A stretch of 64,000 nt of DNA from Rossellomorea aquimaris (GTDB taxonomy: Bacteria; Bacillota; Bacilli; Bacillales; Fictibacillaceae). The notes under the pieces are model-generated. The model did not search any database. It was not told the origin of the DNA and saw only the letters and a list, made by a program, of their open reading frames with translations. A program made the position numbers and the translations under genes. Of this stretch, positions 55,905 to 64,000 are shown one piece after another. The stretch's first letter is position 1. Each line of letters starts with the position of its first letter. The stretch covers positions 310,001 to 374,000 of the forward strand of contig JAIVLN010000001.1 of assembly GCA_020524245.1 (NCBI GenBank), in the 5' to 3' direction.

Positions 55905-58139
55905 TTATTCTGCTGTTTCAGCAGGCTTTACACGTTTATTCTTCAACTGCTTGCCTTTCCATACCAACCAAATTTGGGAGGCGATGAACAAGGATGAATA
56001 CGTACCGGCTACAAGTCCGATCAATAAGGCGAACGAGAAGTTGCGGATGGCTTCACTTCCGAAGATCATTAATGCTGCTGCAGCAAACACAACAGTCAAA
56101 ACCGTATTGATTGAACGAGCTAACGTTTGAACCAAGCTGATGTTGACGACTTTCGATAAGTCTGCAAACGTTTTGATCTTCATATACTTTGAGTTCTCAC
56201 GTATCCGGTCAAAGGTAACGATCGTATCGTTAATCGAGTAACCGACAATCGTGAGGACGGCTGCAATAAACGGTAGATCGACCTCAATTTGCAATAGACT
56301 GAAGATCGCAATGATGAAGAACGCATCATGGAGCAACGCAACAATAGATGCTAGTGCTTTCAACCATTCAAATCGGATCGTTACATAGATGATAATCCCG
56401 ATTGAAGCAATGGCAATTGCATACATGGCGTTTTTCGCGAGTTCGCGTCCTACAGTTGGATCAACGGTACTTACATTCGGCTCTTGTCCGTATTCTTTTT
56501 GGAAGAACGACTTCAATTCGCCAATCTCACCTTGACTGAGGACACCGACATAACGAGCAACAGCGATGTTTTCATTGTCACCGGAAATAATGACTTCTTC
56601 CGCTTCTAAATCAAGAGATTGTAACTGCTCTTTGATTTTGTCATCTGTAAGTGATTGTTCTGCTGTAATCTCAACACGACTTCCACTTGCAAAATCAATA
56701 CCCAAATTCAAGTTGAAGATGAGTAACGATATAATACCAAGCCCGATTAATATAGATGATAATGTAAAGAACTTTTTACGATGTTGAACGAAATCGAAGT
56801 TCTTGAACTTACTTTTGGATATATCTAAACGATCCGTATCATCTAGGTCGCTGATTTGTTCTTGTTTGACTCCTAACAATTGTGGCTTCTTGTTCAGGAT
56901 GCGGCTGTTTACCCATAAACCGAGTAACAGACGGGATCCATATACCGCTGTTAAGAAGCTCGCCAGGATACTTATGATCAAAACAAGCGCGAATCCTTTA
57001 ACAGAGCTTGTTCCGAAAATGAACAACACTGCTGCAGCAAGAATCGTCGTAATATTTGCATCTAAGATCGTAGATAACGATCGCTTATTACCTGCTTTAA
57101 AGGCAGACATGACTGATTTACCGGATCGGAGCTCTTCCTTGATCCGTTCATACGTGATGATGTTGGCGTCAACAGCCATACCAACCCCTAGAATCAAGGC
57201 TGCGATTCCCGGTAAGGTCAGAACCCCATCCATCCAATCAAATATGAGTAAGATAAGATAGATGTAGGCAGATAGTGTAATGACTGCAATGACCCCTGGT
57301 ACACGATAGAATAGAATCATGAACAAGAAGATAAATGCAATACCGACTACCCCTGCGACGACAGTCTTATCCAGTGAGTCTTGTCCAAATTTTGCCCCGA
57401 CAGAAGTAGAATAGATCTCTTTCAACTTAACCGGTAGTGAACCTGCGTTTAAAAGATCTGCAAGATTTTGTGCTTCTTCTACATTCTCCATACCATTAAT
57501 CATGACATCTTTTTGTGTGAGTGTTTCAGTTACTCTCGGATCAGAGATGAATTTTGGGTCTTCCTTGGTGATTTCTTCTTTGTATGAATCACCTTCATCA
57601 TAATCCAACCAAATAACAAGTCGATTGTCAGGTGGTGGCAACTGGGAAATTTCTCTTGTGATTTCAGCAAACTTGTTCGCATCTTTTAACGTCAATGTTA
57701 CAACCGGTTCATTCGTTTGCTGTTGGAACTCAACCTTCGCTCCGCCTTCTTTCAGGTCAGACCCTTTCATTCTTACCTGATCGTTCACATCACGGAAGGT
57801 AAGTTCAGCCTGGGTAGACAAGAGTTCACGTGCTTTGTTCTGGTCTTCAACACCAGCGAGTTGAACTCGAATCCTTTCGCCTTCAATCTGAATGTTCGGC
57901 TCTGATACACCGAGTACATTGACACGTTTATTCAATGCACTAACCGTACTGTTCAGTAGATCCTTATCAATCTTTTGCCCTTCGTCAGTTGGTTCAACAT
58001 CGTACAATACTTCAAACCCACCTTGAAGGTCCAGTCCTAATTTAATGTTTTGGACGATGTCTTTCGTCGTTACGCCTAATGTTCCTGCAATCATAATTAC
58101 CAGCAGGAAAAAGGCAACGATCCGTCCTCTTTTAACCAT
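55905..58139 (-). CDS. secDF: SecDF fused protein-translocation motor
   Basis: Membrane protein that uses the proton gradient to help proteins leave the Sec channel. It is a single 744-residue SecD-SecF fusion as in Bacillus, with twelve predicted helices and large external domains after helices 1 and 7. SecD motifs: LGLDLQGGFEVLYDV (D1), VNVLGVSEPNIQIEG, and MAVDANIITYERIKEELR (D4-like, with conserved Asp). SecF motifs: LNLGIDFASGSRVEI, GYSINDTIVTFDRIREN (D-x-R), and SLVQTLARSINTVLT. AGGGGAGG precedes the ATG. Confidence 0.97.
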   Translation of the reverse strand: MVKRGRIVAFFLLVIMIAGTLGVTTKDIVQNIKLGLDLQGGFEVLYDVEPTDEGQKIDKDLLNSTVSALNKRVNVLGVSEPNIQIEGERIRVQLAGVEDQNKARELLSTQAELTFRDVNDQVRMKGSDLKEGGAKVEFQQQTNEPVVTLTLKDANKFAEITREISQLPPPDNRLVIWLDYDEGDSYKEEITKEDPKFISDPRVTETLTQKDVMINGMENVEEAQNLADLLNAGSLPVKLKEIYSTSVGAKFGQDSLDKTVVAGVVGIAFIFLFMILFYRVPGVIAVITLSAYIYLILLIFDWMDGVLTLPGIAALILGVGMAVDANIITYERIKEELRSGKSVMSAFKAGNKRSLSTILDANITTILAAAVLFIFGTSSVKGFALVLIISILASFLTAVYGSRLLLGLWVNSRILNKKPQLLGVKQEQISDLDDTDRLDISKSKFKNFDFVQHRKKFFTLSSILIGLGIISLLIFNLNLGIDFASGSRVEITAEQSLTDDKIKEQLQSLDLEAEEVIISGDNENIAVARYVGVLSQGEIGELKSFFQKEYGQEPNVSTVDPTVGRELAKNAMYAIAIASIGIIIYVTIRFEWLKALASIVALLHDAFFIIAIFSLLQIEVDLPFIAAVLTIVGYSINDTIVTFDRIRENSKYMKIKTFADLSKVVNISLVQTLARSINTVLTVVFAAAALMIFGSEAIRNFSFALLIGLVAGTYSSLFIASQIWLVWKGKQLKNKRVKPAETAE

Positions 58140-58234
58140 ATGTATTTTCCTCCCCTATGCCGACAATCTCGATGCGCATCTTAGTGTTATGTAATGACAG
58201 TACATCCTATTATATCCATCCCTTGAATGGAGTG

Positions 58235-58519
58235 TCAATTTTGCTCGAAATCGTCAAATGAGTACCAGCTGTCGTCTGTCACAGCTTGGATCGTAAGCCA
58301 GTTCATGAAATCGTTGGTGGATAGCGTCAAGATTGTGTTCACTACTTGATGAATCCGCCATTCTTCATCTTTTTGTTTTTTGGCCCGTGAAACAATGCAT
58401 TTCCATATTTCACTTTCTGTCACACTTTCATACCCCATGAAATGCAGTTCTTCCTTTTTACTTTTCAAAGCGGGCTTTACTTCCGGGAGCCAATCCTCTA
58501 ATTTCATCAATTCAGTCAT
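58235..58519 (-). CDS. comN: Post-transcriptional regulator ComN
   Basis: A 94-residue protein of the ComN (YrzD) family: LEDWLPEVKPALKSKKEELHFMGYESVTESEIWKC broken here into WLPEVKPALKSK and LHFMGYESVTESEIW, then EWRIHQVVNTILTLSTNDFMNWLT and DDSWYSFDDF. In B. subtilis ComN controls the stability of comE late-competence mRNA and is reported to sit at cell poles with DivIVA; whether this organism is competent is unknown. AAAAGGAG precedes the ATG. The position next to secDF and spoVB matches B. subtilis. Confidence 0.9.
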   Translation of the reverse strand: MTELMKLEDWLPEVKPALKSKKEELHFMGYESVTESEIWKCIVSRAKKQKDEEWRIHQVVNTILTLSTNDFMNWLTIQAVTDDSWYSFDDFEQN

Positions 58520-58631
58520 TTTCAGATTCTCCTTTTAGCACATAGTGTTGGTGAAAGTAACTCATCCCTCAATTAACATCTTGGTTTGAGCTACTTTCAT
58601 TTTTATAAGAATAAATTTCTTAACCGTGGAA

Positions 58632-59117
58632 CTAAAAGATCGAGTAAATTGCGAATCCAACGCCCAATCCAGCGATGACGACTCCAAAAGCAATAGCCAG
58701 GAATGCGTAATGGAAGCGGATATTGAATAGTGCTGCCGCTACACACGCACTGTAAGCTCCTGTTGTCGGAAGCGGAATAGCTGTGAATAAAATCAATCCA
58801 AGAGCACCGAATCGTTCTACGTTCTTACTATTACGTAGTGTTCTTTCATATAACCAATCATAAAATCGTTTATACCATCTGAATCGCATCATAATGTTAC
58901 TCAACGGTCTGAATAAGATTAATAATGGAATGATCGGCAACAGATTGCCTAAAACCGATAATGCAAAGGCGGTCCAGAAATCATAACCGAATGTGTAGGC
59001 GAGCGGTATGCCTCCTCGCAATTCCAAAATCGGCATTGCCGAAACAATGACTACAATTAATTCATCCGGTAAGAAACTCAGATGTTCAACTAAAAATTGT
59101 TTAATCTCTTCCTTCAA
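58632..59117 (-). CDS. Small multi-drug export family membrane protein
   Basis: A 161-residue polytopic protein of the COG2426 (small multi-drug export) family. Four to five helices: residues about 18-38 with PDELIVVIVSAMPILELRGG, 45-70 (FWTAFALSVLGNLLPIIPLLILF), 100-125 (FGALGLILFTAIPLPTTGAYSA) and 130-160. The two re-entrant-like loops ELRGGIPLAY and PLPTTGAY are the most conserved parts and resemble the SNARE-associated/DedA fold. Substrate and true function unknown despite the name. The start is a TTG after GGGGTG. Confidence 0.85.
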   Translation of the reverse strand: MKEEIKQFLVEHLSFLPDELIVVIVSAMPILELRGGIPLAYTFGYDFWTAFALSVLGNLLPIIPLLILFRPLSNIMMRFRWYKRFYDWLYERTLRNSKNVERFGALGLILFTAIPLPTTGAYSACVAAALFNIRFHYAFLAIAFGVVIAGLGVGFAIYSIF

Positions 59118-59141
59118 CTTCTACACCCCAAATATATACTT

Positions 59142-59173
59142 GTCATGCTTGGCCTCCTTCATCGCATATACAT
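59142..59173 (+). promoter_or_regulatory. Possible sigma-E promoter of spoVB
   Basis: GTCATGCT and CATATACAT, 15 bases apart, resemble the sigma-E elements (GTCATATT-like and CATACAaT). The spacing is acceptable and spoVB is sigma-E driven in B. subtilis, but the match is loose. Confidence 0.3.
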
Positions 59174-59246
59174 GTTTGTAAGTGCGGCACCTTTTATGGA
59201 CCGCATCCCTTATCGCTTATGTATGTGAAGAAGGCAGGTACAATTC

Positions 59247-60791
59247 ATGTCAAAACAAACATTCATACAAGGTACGATGATTCTCATTTTAGCAGGTTTG
59301 ATCACAAAAATACTAGGCTTCATCAACCGGATCGTAATCGCCCGTATTATGGGGCCAGAAGGTGTCGGGTTGTATATGATGGCTGTCCCTACCTTGCTGC
59401 TTACGATCACATTGACGCGCCTAGGTTTACCTGTCGCGATTTCTAAAATGGTTGCAGAAGCAGATGCACAACGAAACCCGAAAAAAATCAAGCAAATCCT
59501 TGTTGTGTCATTAGCCATCACTGGGATTCTAAGCATCATCTTCACGACGGCCATGATTGCACTTGCACCTATTTTATCACAGTTTCTGAAGGATGAGAGA
59601 ACTTATTATCCATTAATCGCAATTGCTCCAGTGGTTCCGATTGTTGCTCTCTCTTCTGTCATACGAGGTTACTTCCAGGGCCGTCAGAACATGCGGCCAT
59701 CTGCATACTCGCAAGTAATTGAGCAGGTAGTCCGTATCACACTCGTTGCTGTAATGACCGGTGCTTTCCTCCCTTATGGAATCGAATATGCGGCTGCTGG
59801 TGCAATGGTTTCTGTGGTCATAGGTGAGCTAGCATCGCTTCTCTACATGTTTTCCATGTTTAAAATGCAAAAGAGAATTCGTATCCGAAAAGGATTTTTC
59901 GACTATGTCACAAAAGGGAAAGAAACGTTCAACCAATTGATGCGGATTTCGTTGCCTACGACAGCAAGTCAGCTCGTGGGATCCATTTCGTATTTCTTCG
60001 AACCGATTGTTGTGGCTCAAAGTCTAGCGATTGCCGGCTTCACCATCACGTATGCCACCCAGCAATACGGTGCACTTGCAGGGTACGTCATTCCATTTTT
60101 AACACTACCAATGTTCATTACCTATTCTTTGTCCGTTTCTCTCGTCCCAGCCATCAGTGAAGCAGCTGCCCAAAAGAAGTACCAGGTTGTAGAGCGTCGA
60201 TTGAACCAAGCTCTTCGGATCGCAATGCTATCTGGTGGTATATCAGTCGTCATCACCTATGTTTTAGCTGCGCCGTTGATGGATCTCATGTACGGCACAC
60301 CTGAAGTTTCAGTCTATGTAAAGTTGATGGCACCCTTCTTCTTCTTCCTCTACTTCCAGGGACCTTTACAAGCCGTATTACAAGCATTGGATCTTGCCAA
60401 AGCCGCCATGATCAACAGTATCATTGGCGCACTTCTTAAGATTGCTCTGATCTTCCTTCTTGCAACAAGACCGGATTTAGGAATCATGGGAGTCGCACTG
60501 GCCATCGTCATCAATATCATGCTGGTTACACTGCTGCACTTTTCAACTGTGGTCAAAGCAATCAGCTATACGATTGTTGTGAAGGATTATGTGAAAGGAA
60601 TCCTCGCAATCGTTCTGACTGGAGGAGCTGTCACATGGTTTGCAAAAGTGCTTGATAAGAGTTTATTGAGTGACACCTTACTTTCCATCGGGTTTGCGGT
60701 TGTCCTATATCTCACTTTGATCATTGTCTTTAACCTCGTGAAGAAAGAGGACGTTCAGTACGTACCATTCTTGAAAAAATTCATACGGTAA
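59247..60791 (+). CDS. spoVB: Stage V sporulation protein B (MOP-superfamily flippase)
   Basis: A 514-residue membrane protein with 14 predicted helices of the polysaccharide/MurJ-type flippase superfamily, needed for spore cortex. The N-terminal MSKQTFIQGTMILILAGLITKILGFINRIVIARIMGPEGVGLYMM (read as TKILGFINRIVIARIMGPEG) is the family hallmark. KMVAEADAQRNPKKIKQIL and QYGALAGYVIPFLTLPMF are typical of SpoVB. AAGGCAGG precedes the ATG. SpoVB is thought to move lipid-linked peptidoglycan precursors across the forespore membranes; other YtgP/MurJ-like members differ by context. Genes secDF, yrbG and yrzE next to it agree with B. subtilis. Confidence 0.93.
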   Translation: MSKQTFIQGTMILILAGLITKILGFINRIVIARIMGPEGVGLYMMAVPTLLLTITLTRLGLPVAISKMVAEADAQRNPKKIKQILVVSLAITGILSIIFTTAMIALAPILSQFLKDERTYYPLIAIAPVVPIVALSSVIRGYFQGRQNMRPSAYSQVIEQVVRITLVAVMTGAFLPYGIEYAAAGAMVSVVIGELASLLYMFSMFKMQKRIRIRKGFFDYVTKGKETFNQLMRISLPTTASQLVGSISYFFEPIVVAQSLAIAGFTITYATQQYGALAGYVIPFLTLPMFITYSLSVSLVPAISEAAAQKKYQVVERRLNQALRIAMLSGGISVVITYVLAAPLMDLMYGTPEVSVYVKLMAPFFFFLYFQGPLQAVLQALDLAKAAMINSIIGALLKIALIFLLATRPDLGIMGVALAIVINIMLVTLLHFSTVVKAISYTIVVKDYVKGILAIVLTGGAVTWFAKVLDKSLLSDTLLSIGFAVVLYLTLIIVFNLVKKEDVQYVPFLKKFIR

Positions 60792-60834
60792 TTAAAAAAG
60801 CTGATCCATATTTCGTATCGGATCAGCTTTATCT
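60791..60834. terminator. Bidirectional terminator of spoVB and the YczE-like gene
   Basis: Perfect 10-bp stem (AAGCTGATCC / GGATCAGCTT), with six T on the minus strand and a weaker run on the plus strand. Confidence 0.85.
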
Positions 60835-60837
60835 ATA

Positions 60838-61473
60838 TTATAACCACTCTTCTTGTGGGGCAGCCTCTGGCTTCACAGCATAGTACAAGCGATAAGCTCT
60901 TGTGTACCAGAATTGAATGACAGATCCTAAAAATAGGACAAGAACTGCGGTTCCTATACCAACAGGCCCACCGATGAGAATTGCCATCGTTGCAACAATT
61001 ACGGCAACGAGTGTCTGCCCCATACGTAAACTCAAGTTGAAACGTGCACTGATAGCAAGAAAGAGTTGATCAACCGGTGCCCTTGGGAATTGTGGCAAGA
61101 TATAGATGGCCACACCTAATCCAATCGCAGCCATGCCGGTACCAAGTGCGAGAGCTTTGATAACCACTGGGGCTGCCGATATGTCGAACGATACAAATAC
61201 GATCTCAAGCCAAAAGTCCAGGATGAAACTTTCCAGTACTACTGGAATCAATGCCATGAATTCAGGATGTTGTTTCATTAATTTCGCGTTGATGAATATA
61301 ATCAGGAATTGGAATACCCCATACCAGAATCCGACAGTCATTCCAAACAGGTCGGATAGGCCAATGAAAAAGGAAGTCCAGAATCCTGCTCCGAGTGTCG
61401 CATGGATCACCATTGCAACCCCGAAAAAGTTGACGAACATACCTAGAAGGTAAACCGTAACACGATAGAACAT
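60838..61473 (-). CDS. YczE/YyaS/YitT-family membrane protein
   Basis: A 211-residue integral membrane protein with about five or six helices (VTVYLLGMFVNFFGVAMVI, FWYGVFQFLIIFINAKLM, VIKALALGTGMAAIGLGVAIYIL, VAVIVATMAILIG). The segments HATLGAGFWTSFFIGLSD and PRAPVDQLFLAIS recur in this family. It lacks the C-terminal DUF2179 domain of the larger YitT proteins, so YczE is the closer match. Function unknown. GGAGGAG precedes the ATG; single-gene unit with its own terminator. Confidence 0.85.
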   Translation of the reverse strand: MFYRVTVYLLGMFVNFFGVAMVIHATLGAGFWTSFFIGLSDLFGMTVGFWYGVFQFLIIFINAKLMKQHPEFMALIPVVLESFILDFWLEIVFVSFDISAAPVVIKALALGTGMAAIGLGVAIYILPQFPRAPVDQLFLAISARFNLSLRMGQTLVAVIVATMAILIGGPVGIGTAVLVLFLGSVIQFWYTRAYRLYYAVKPEAAPQEEWL

Positions 61474-61544
61474 TACGATCTCCTCCCTTCTTAATTTATA
61501 TAGAAAACTTGAATTTCAAATTTTCTTCACCCGATTTTATTAGC

Positions 61545-61571
61545 GATTGACTTCACCGTCAATCATTTTTT
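61545..61571 (+). terminator. Stray terminator-like hairpin between convergent regions
   Basis: GATTGAC / GTCAATC with a 6-base loop followed by ATTTTTT on the plus strand. No plus-strand gene ends here, so it may be a relic or block antisense transcription. Confidence 0.4.
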
Positions 61572-61654
61572 CTCTAACATTTTGTTCCATTTTCCAATTT
61601 GAGTTTTGTCAGAGAAATGTAATGGCCAAAAATGGTCTCAAAAACGCCCTTCAC

Positions 61655-61690
61655 GCAAAAAAAATCAACCACTACACCTTAGGGTTGATT
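61655..61690 (-). terminator. Terminator after yrbG
   Basis: Perfect 8-bp stem (AATCAACC / GGTTGATT) with an 11-base loop and eight T on the minus strand. Confidence 0.88.
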
Positions 61691-61694
61691 CTCG

Positions 61695-62351
61695 CTACTC
61701 ATCCTTCGAATCGACGAAGAAGATTCCGTCTGCCTCCAATGAGCAGAACGATATTTTTTTCAGGTCTTTGTATCCGATTTTCTTCAGCTCCTGACGCAGC
61801 CATAGCTCTGTTTTACCAAAACGGTTCAGGTGTTGTTGTTGAATCTTTCCATCAAGGATCAAAGGTAAAGGATATAATGTACTTTCTCCGACTTCATCAT
61901 CATCCTCTTTCCGAATCACCGATAATTTTCCGGATGGTTCCAGAATGGCAAACTCCACGTCCGACACTTTACTGACACCTTTTTCCCGTAACTGAATGAG
62001 AAGATCCGAGAAATTATATTTTTGTTTCTTCATTTCGATTTCGTCAATCTTCCCTCGATCAATGATGACGGAAGGTTTCCCATCGATGATTTCTCTTAGC
62101 CGCTCACTCTTTAAGGAAACATAGGCAAACACGATCTGGGCAATCAGCAGGATTCCGATGCCAACTAAAGAATGGATCATCGGTTTCTCAGGACTCTCAA
62201 TGGAAATGACTGCTAACTCAGCAATCATGATGGAGACGACGAAATCGACGACGGATATCTGACCGATCTCACGTTTTCCCATTAAGCGGAACACTAAAAT
62301 GATGATCAAGTATATGAAAAATGTCCGAAACATGATGAGACCGTATTCCAT
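61695..62351 (-). CDS. yrbG: YetF/DUF421 membrane protein YrbG
   Basis: A 218-residue protein of the DUF421 (YetF) family: three N-terminal membrane helices (FRTFFIYLIIILVFRLMG, VVDFVVSIMIAELAVISI, LVGIGILLIAQIVFAYVSL) and a C-terminal soluble domain with GKPSVIIDRGKI, LIQLREKGVSKVSDVEFAILEPSGKLSVI and LILDGKIQQQHLNRFGKTELWLRQEL. KREIGQISVVDF is a conserved family block. Paralogs in B. subtilis act in spores; YrbG has no firm role. Position near spoVB matches B. subtilis. AAGGGAG lies before the ATG. Confidence 0.9.
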   Translation of the reverse strand: MEYGLIMFRTFFIYLIIILVFRLMGKREIGQISVVDFVVSIMIAELAVISIESPEKPMIHSLVGIGILLIAQIVFAYVSLKSERLREIIDGKPSVIIDRGKIDEIEMKKQKYNFSDLLIQLREKGVSKVSDVEFAILEPSGKLSVIRKEDDDEVGESTLYPLPLILDGKIQQQHLNRFGKTELWLRQELKKIGYKDLKKISFCSLEADGIFFVDSKDE

Positions 62352-62423
62352 GTAGTCTTCTCCCTTCTACATATAGTCTCACCGAGTTAGGAGAAGATAT
62401 GAAAAAAATACAATGGAAATATT

Positions 62424-63713
62424 TTAGAGATAAGCGAGCAAATAGCGTAGAATCAAGTAAATGGTCGCAATGATCAACGAAATGATGACCACTGGGAAAC
62501 CGATTAGAAAGAATTGAATGAAGCTGAAATGATTGTTGGATTTTGCTGCGAGACCAGCAACGATTACATTTGCAGATGCACCAATCAAGGTTGCATTTCC
62601 ACCAAGACAGGAACCCAAGGCAAGCGCCCACCAAAGTGGATCAAGGTTTTGTATCCCGTATTCCTTAAACTCCATGATGACTGGAATCATAGCCGCAACA
62701 AATGGAATATTGTCGACAAAACCGGATAAAAGACCAGAACCCCATAAAATAACAATGGTCGTTTTCGGGACATCACCTTCTGTATAAGATAAAATCGCCC
62801 GAGCCATTTCATCAATGATTCCAACCTCGATCAATCCACCTACAAGTATAAAGAGCCCTATGAAAAAGAATAAGGTCACCCATTCTACGGATTTGAAAAC
62901 TTCTTCGATTTCCTGCTCTTTTGTTGTGATGAGGAGTAATAAAAGCGCACCACACATGGCAACGGTGGTCAGGTCCAGATGTAAGAATGGATGGAGCAGG
63001 AATCCCATAATCGTCACTAGCAATACGGCGACCGACTTATACAACATCGGTCCAATCTTCAAAAATGAATTCGGATCAAGATTCATGAGCTCCTCTCTTT
63101 TGTCATCCGAGATGTGAAGTGCATTTCGATAAAAAAACGAAATCCCGCCTATGACAACTATGTATATCAGTACCACAACCGGACCGAGATGAAATAAAAA
63201 ATCGTTGAAGTCCAGGTGTTCGACCGCTTGACCGATCATGATGTTCGGTGGATCACCAATCAACGTTGATGTTCCGCCAATATTGGAAAACAGAATTGCA
63301 CTAATCAAAAATGGCACACTGGTCACATTCAGCATATTGGTCAATGTGATGATGATTGGAACGAGCAGTAATACAGTCGTGACGTTATCGAGGAAAGCTG
63401 AACCGATTGCCGTAATTGTGGACATCACTACCAACAGTGGTACCGATTTGCCTTTGACCTGTTGTGCAAGCTTGATTGCTATGTATTCAAACACACCATT
63501 TTGACTCGTAATGGAAACGAGAATCATCATGGAGAATAGCAAGGCAATCGTATTCCAATCAACATGCTCAAAAAAGGCCTGTTCAACATTCAGAATGCCT
63601 AATACGAGCATAATGACTCCACCACAACATGCGACGAGTGCACGGTTGATTTTCTCTGTCATGATGCCGATATAACTGATTAAAAAGATGATAAACGCTA
63701 AGGTTACGTTCAC
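62424..63713 (-). CDS. ArsB/NhaD-family (SLC13-like) permease
   Basis: A polytopic ion transporter of about 430 residues and 11-12 helices belonging to the IT superfamily (ArsB/NhaD/CitM). Characteristic motifs are GSAFLDNVTTVLLLVPI, SNIGGTSTLIGDPPNIMIG in the first half and SGFVDNIPFVAAMIPV, GSCLGGNATLIGASANVIVAGLA in the second, forming the inverted repeats with TLIG re-entrant loops. Substrate may be sodium/proton, arsenite or an organic anion; no ars genes are near. GAGG lies nine bases before a GTG; an ATG three codons earlier is possible. Not part of the B. subtilis order here, so accessory. Confidence 0.88.
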   Translation of the reverse strand: MNVTLAFIIFLISYIGIMTEKINRALVACCGGVIMLVLGILNVEQAFFEHVDWNTIALLFSMMILVSITSQNGVFEYIAIKLAQQVKGKSVPLLVVMSTITAIGSAFLDNVTTVLLLVPIIITLTNMLNVTSVPFLISAILFSNIGGTSTLIGDPPNIMIGQAVEHLDFNDFLFHLGPVVVLIYIVVIGGISFFYRNALHISDDKREELMNLDPNSFLKIGPMLYKSVAVLLVTIMGFLLHPFLHLDLTTVAMCGALLLLLITTKEQEIEEVFKSVEWVTLFFFIGLFILVGGLIEVGIIDEMARAILSYTEGDVPKTTIVILWGSGLLSGFVDNIPFVAAMIPVIMEFKEYGIQNLDPLWWALALGSCLGGNATLIGASANVIVAGLAAKSNNHFSFIQFFLIGFPVVIISLIIATIYLILRYLLAYL

Positions 63714-63846
63714 ATTTCCCATCCTCTACTTGTCCGTAATACTACATCGTATGTAACAGCACAAGTAAACATGTTCGACTTCTATTTCATAGACGTGCGG
63801 AATAAGTTGTACAAATGAGTATACATGCCTAAAAGGGGTGGGAAAT

Positions 63847-64000
63847 ATGTCTAGAAGAATGATTACCGCGATGGGGTTCGGATTAGTGGTCGTTTTGGCG
63901 ATCATCATGGGCAGCAGCTTCTTGCTATCACTACTTCTCAGGTTCACGAGCCTGACTGAGCAATCGTTGACCTGGGTCATACTCGGTTTATCGATTTTAG
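63847..64000 (+). CDS. yrzE: YrzE-like TIGR04086 membrane protein (partial, runs off the window)
   Basis: A reading frame from an ATG after AGGGGTGGG encodes MSRRMITAMGFGLVVVLAII and a second hydrophobic segment (WVILGLSIL) and continues past the window edge. Start, hydrophobicity and position beside yrbG and spoVB match YrzE, a four-helix membrane protein of unknown function. Only 51 codons are seen. Confidence 0.7.
   Translation, partial: MSRRMITAMGFGLVVVLAIIMGSSFLLSLLLRFTSLTEQSLTWVILGLSIL

Noticed and set aside
62400-62474. A 24-codon plus-strand ORF with GGAGAAG before its ATG
   Set aside because: Most of it overlaps the end of the opposite-strand permease and its bases are fixed by that gene.
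63726-63980. Minus-strand frame of 84 codons at the right edge
   Set aside because: It is the shadow of the plus-strand YrzE-like gene, which has the ribosome site and membrane-protein sequence.

Overview
The window is a chromosomal segment of a low-to-moderate GC, endospore-forming Gram-positive bacterium of the Bacillaceae. Evidence: an intact sigK, spoVB and an rsfA-type gene, Bacillus-style T-box leaders, strong AGGAGG ribosome binding sites, and gene order that follows the B. subtilis yrr/yrv/yrz region almost gene for gene. Many proteins are acidic, so a halotolerant relative (Halobacillus/Pontibacillus-like) is plausible, but genus is inference.

Layout. 0-2.5 kb: the tail of an upstream gene, then two tandem secreted M14 carboxypeptidase paralogs. 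2.6-4.3 kb: sigK and, upstream of it, a cluster of five very small ORFs on the minus strand with its own promoter and an attenuator-like set of hairpins. 4.3-9.7 kb: an acetyltransferase and the sulfur operon yrrT-mtnN-luxS-mccA-mccB (with yrhC further down), which turns S-adenosylhomocysteine into homocysteine and then cysteine. 9.8-14.8 kb: a MarR repressor with a visible operator, its MMPL exporter, yrzA and a LiaG-like protein. 14.9-19 kb: yrrS, pbpI, a small unknown, an alpha/beta hydrolase. 19-23.4 kb: a 1418-residue TPR/C39-peptidase/TPR protein.

23.5-32.6 kb: greA, udk, trmR, mltG, yrzB, yrrK, yrzL, alaS with its T-box, yrrI and two small genes. 32.7-42.3 kb: recD2, yrrB, mnmA, yrvO, cymR, rarA, rsfA, tcdA and 6S RNA. 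42.7-55.8 kb: aspS, hisS with a T-box, yrzK, yrvJ, dtd, relA, apt, recJ, yrvD and a cation diffusion facilitator. 55.9-64 kb: secDF, comN, a small membrane exporter, spoVB, a YczE-like protein, yrbG, an ArsB/NhaD-type permease and the start of yrzE.

Themes. tRNA biology dominates (alaS, hisS, aspS, dtd, mnmA with its desulfurase yrvO, trmR, tcdA). Sulfur metabolism is linked by CymR, encoded here, and its probable target, the yrrT operon. Global control appears through relA, 6S RNA and GreA. The least explained items are the small-ORF cluster near sigK, the TPR-C39-TPR protein, and a 52-bp-period intergenic repeat seen at three separate loci.
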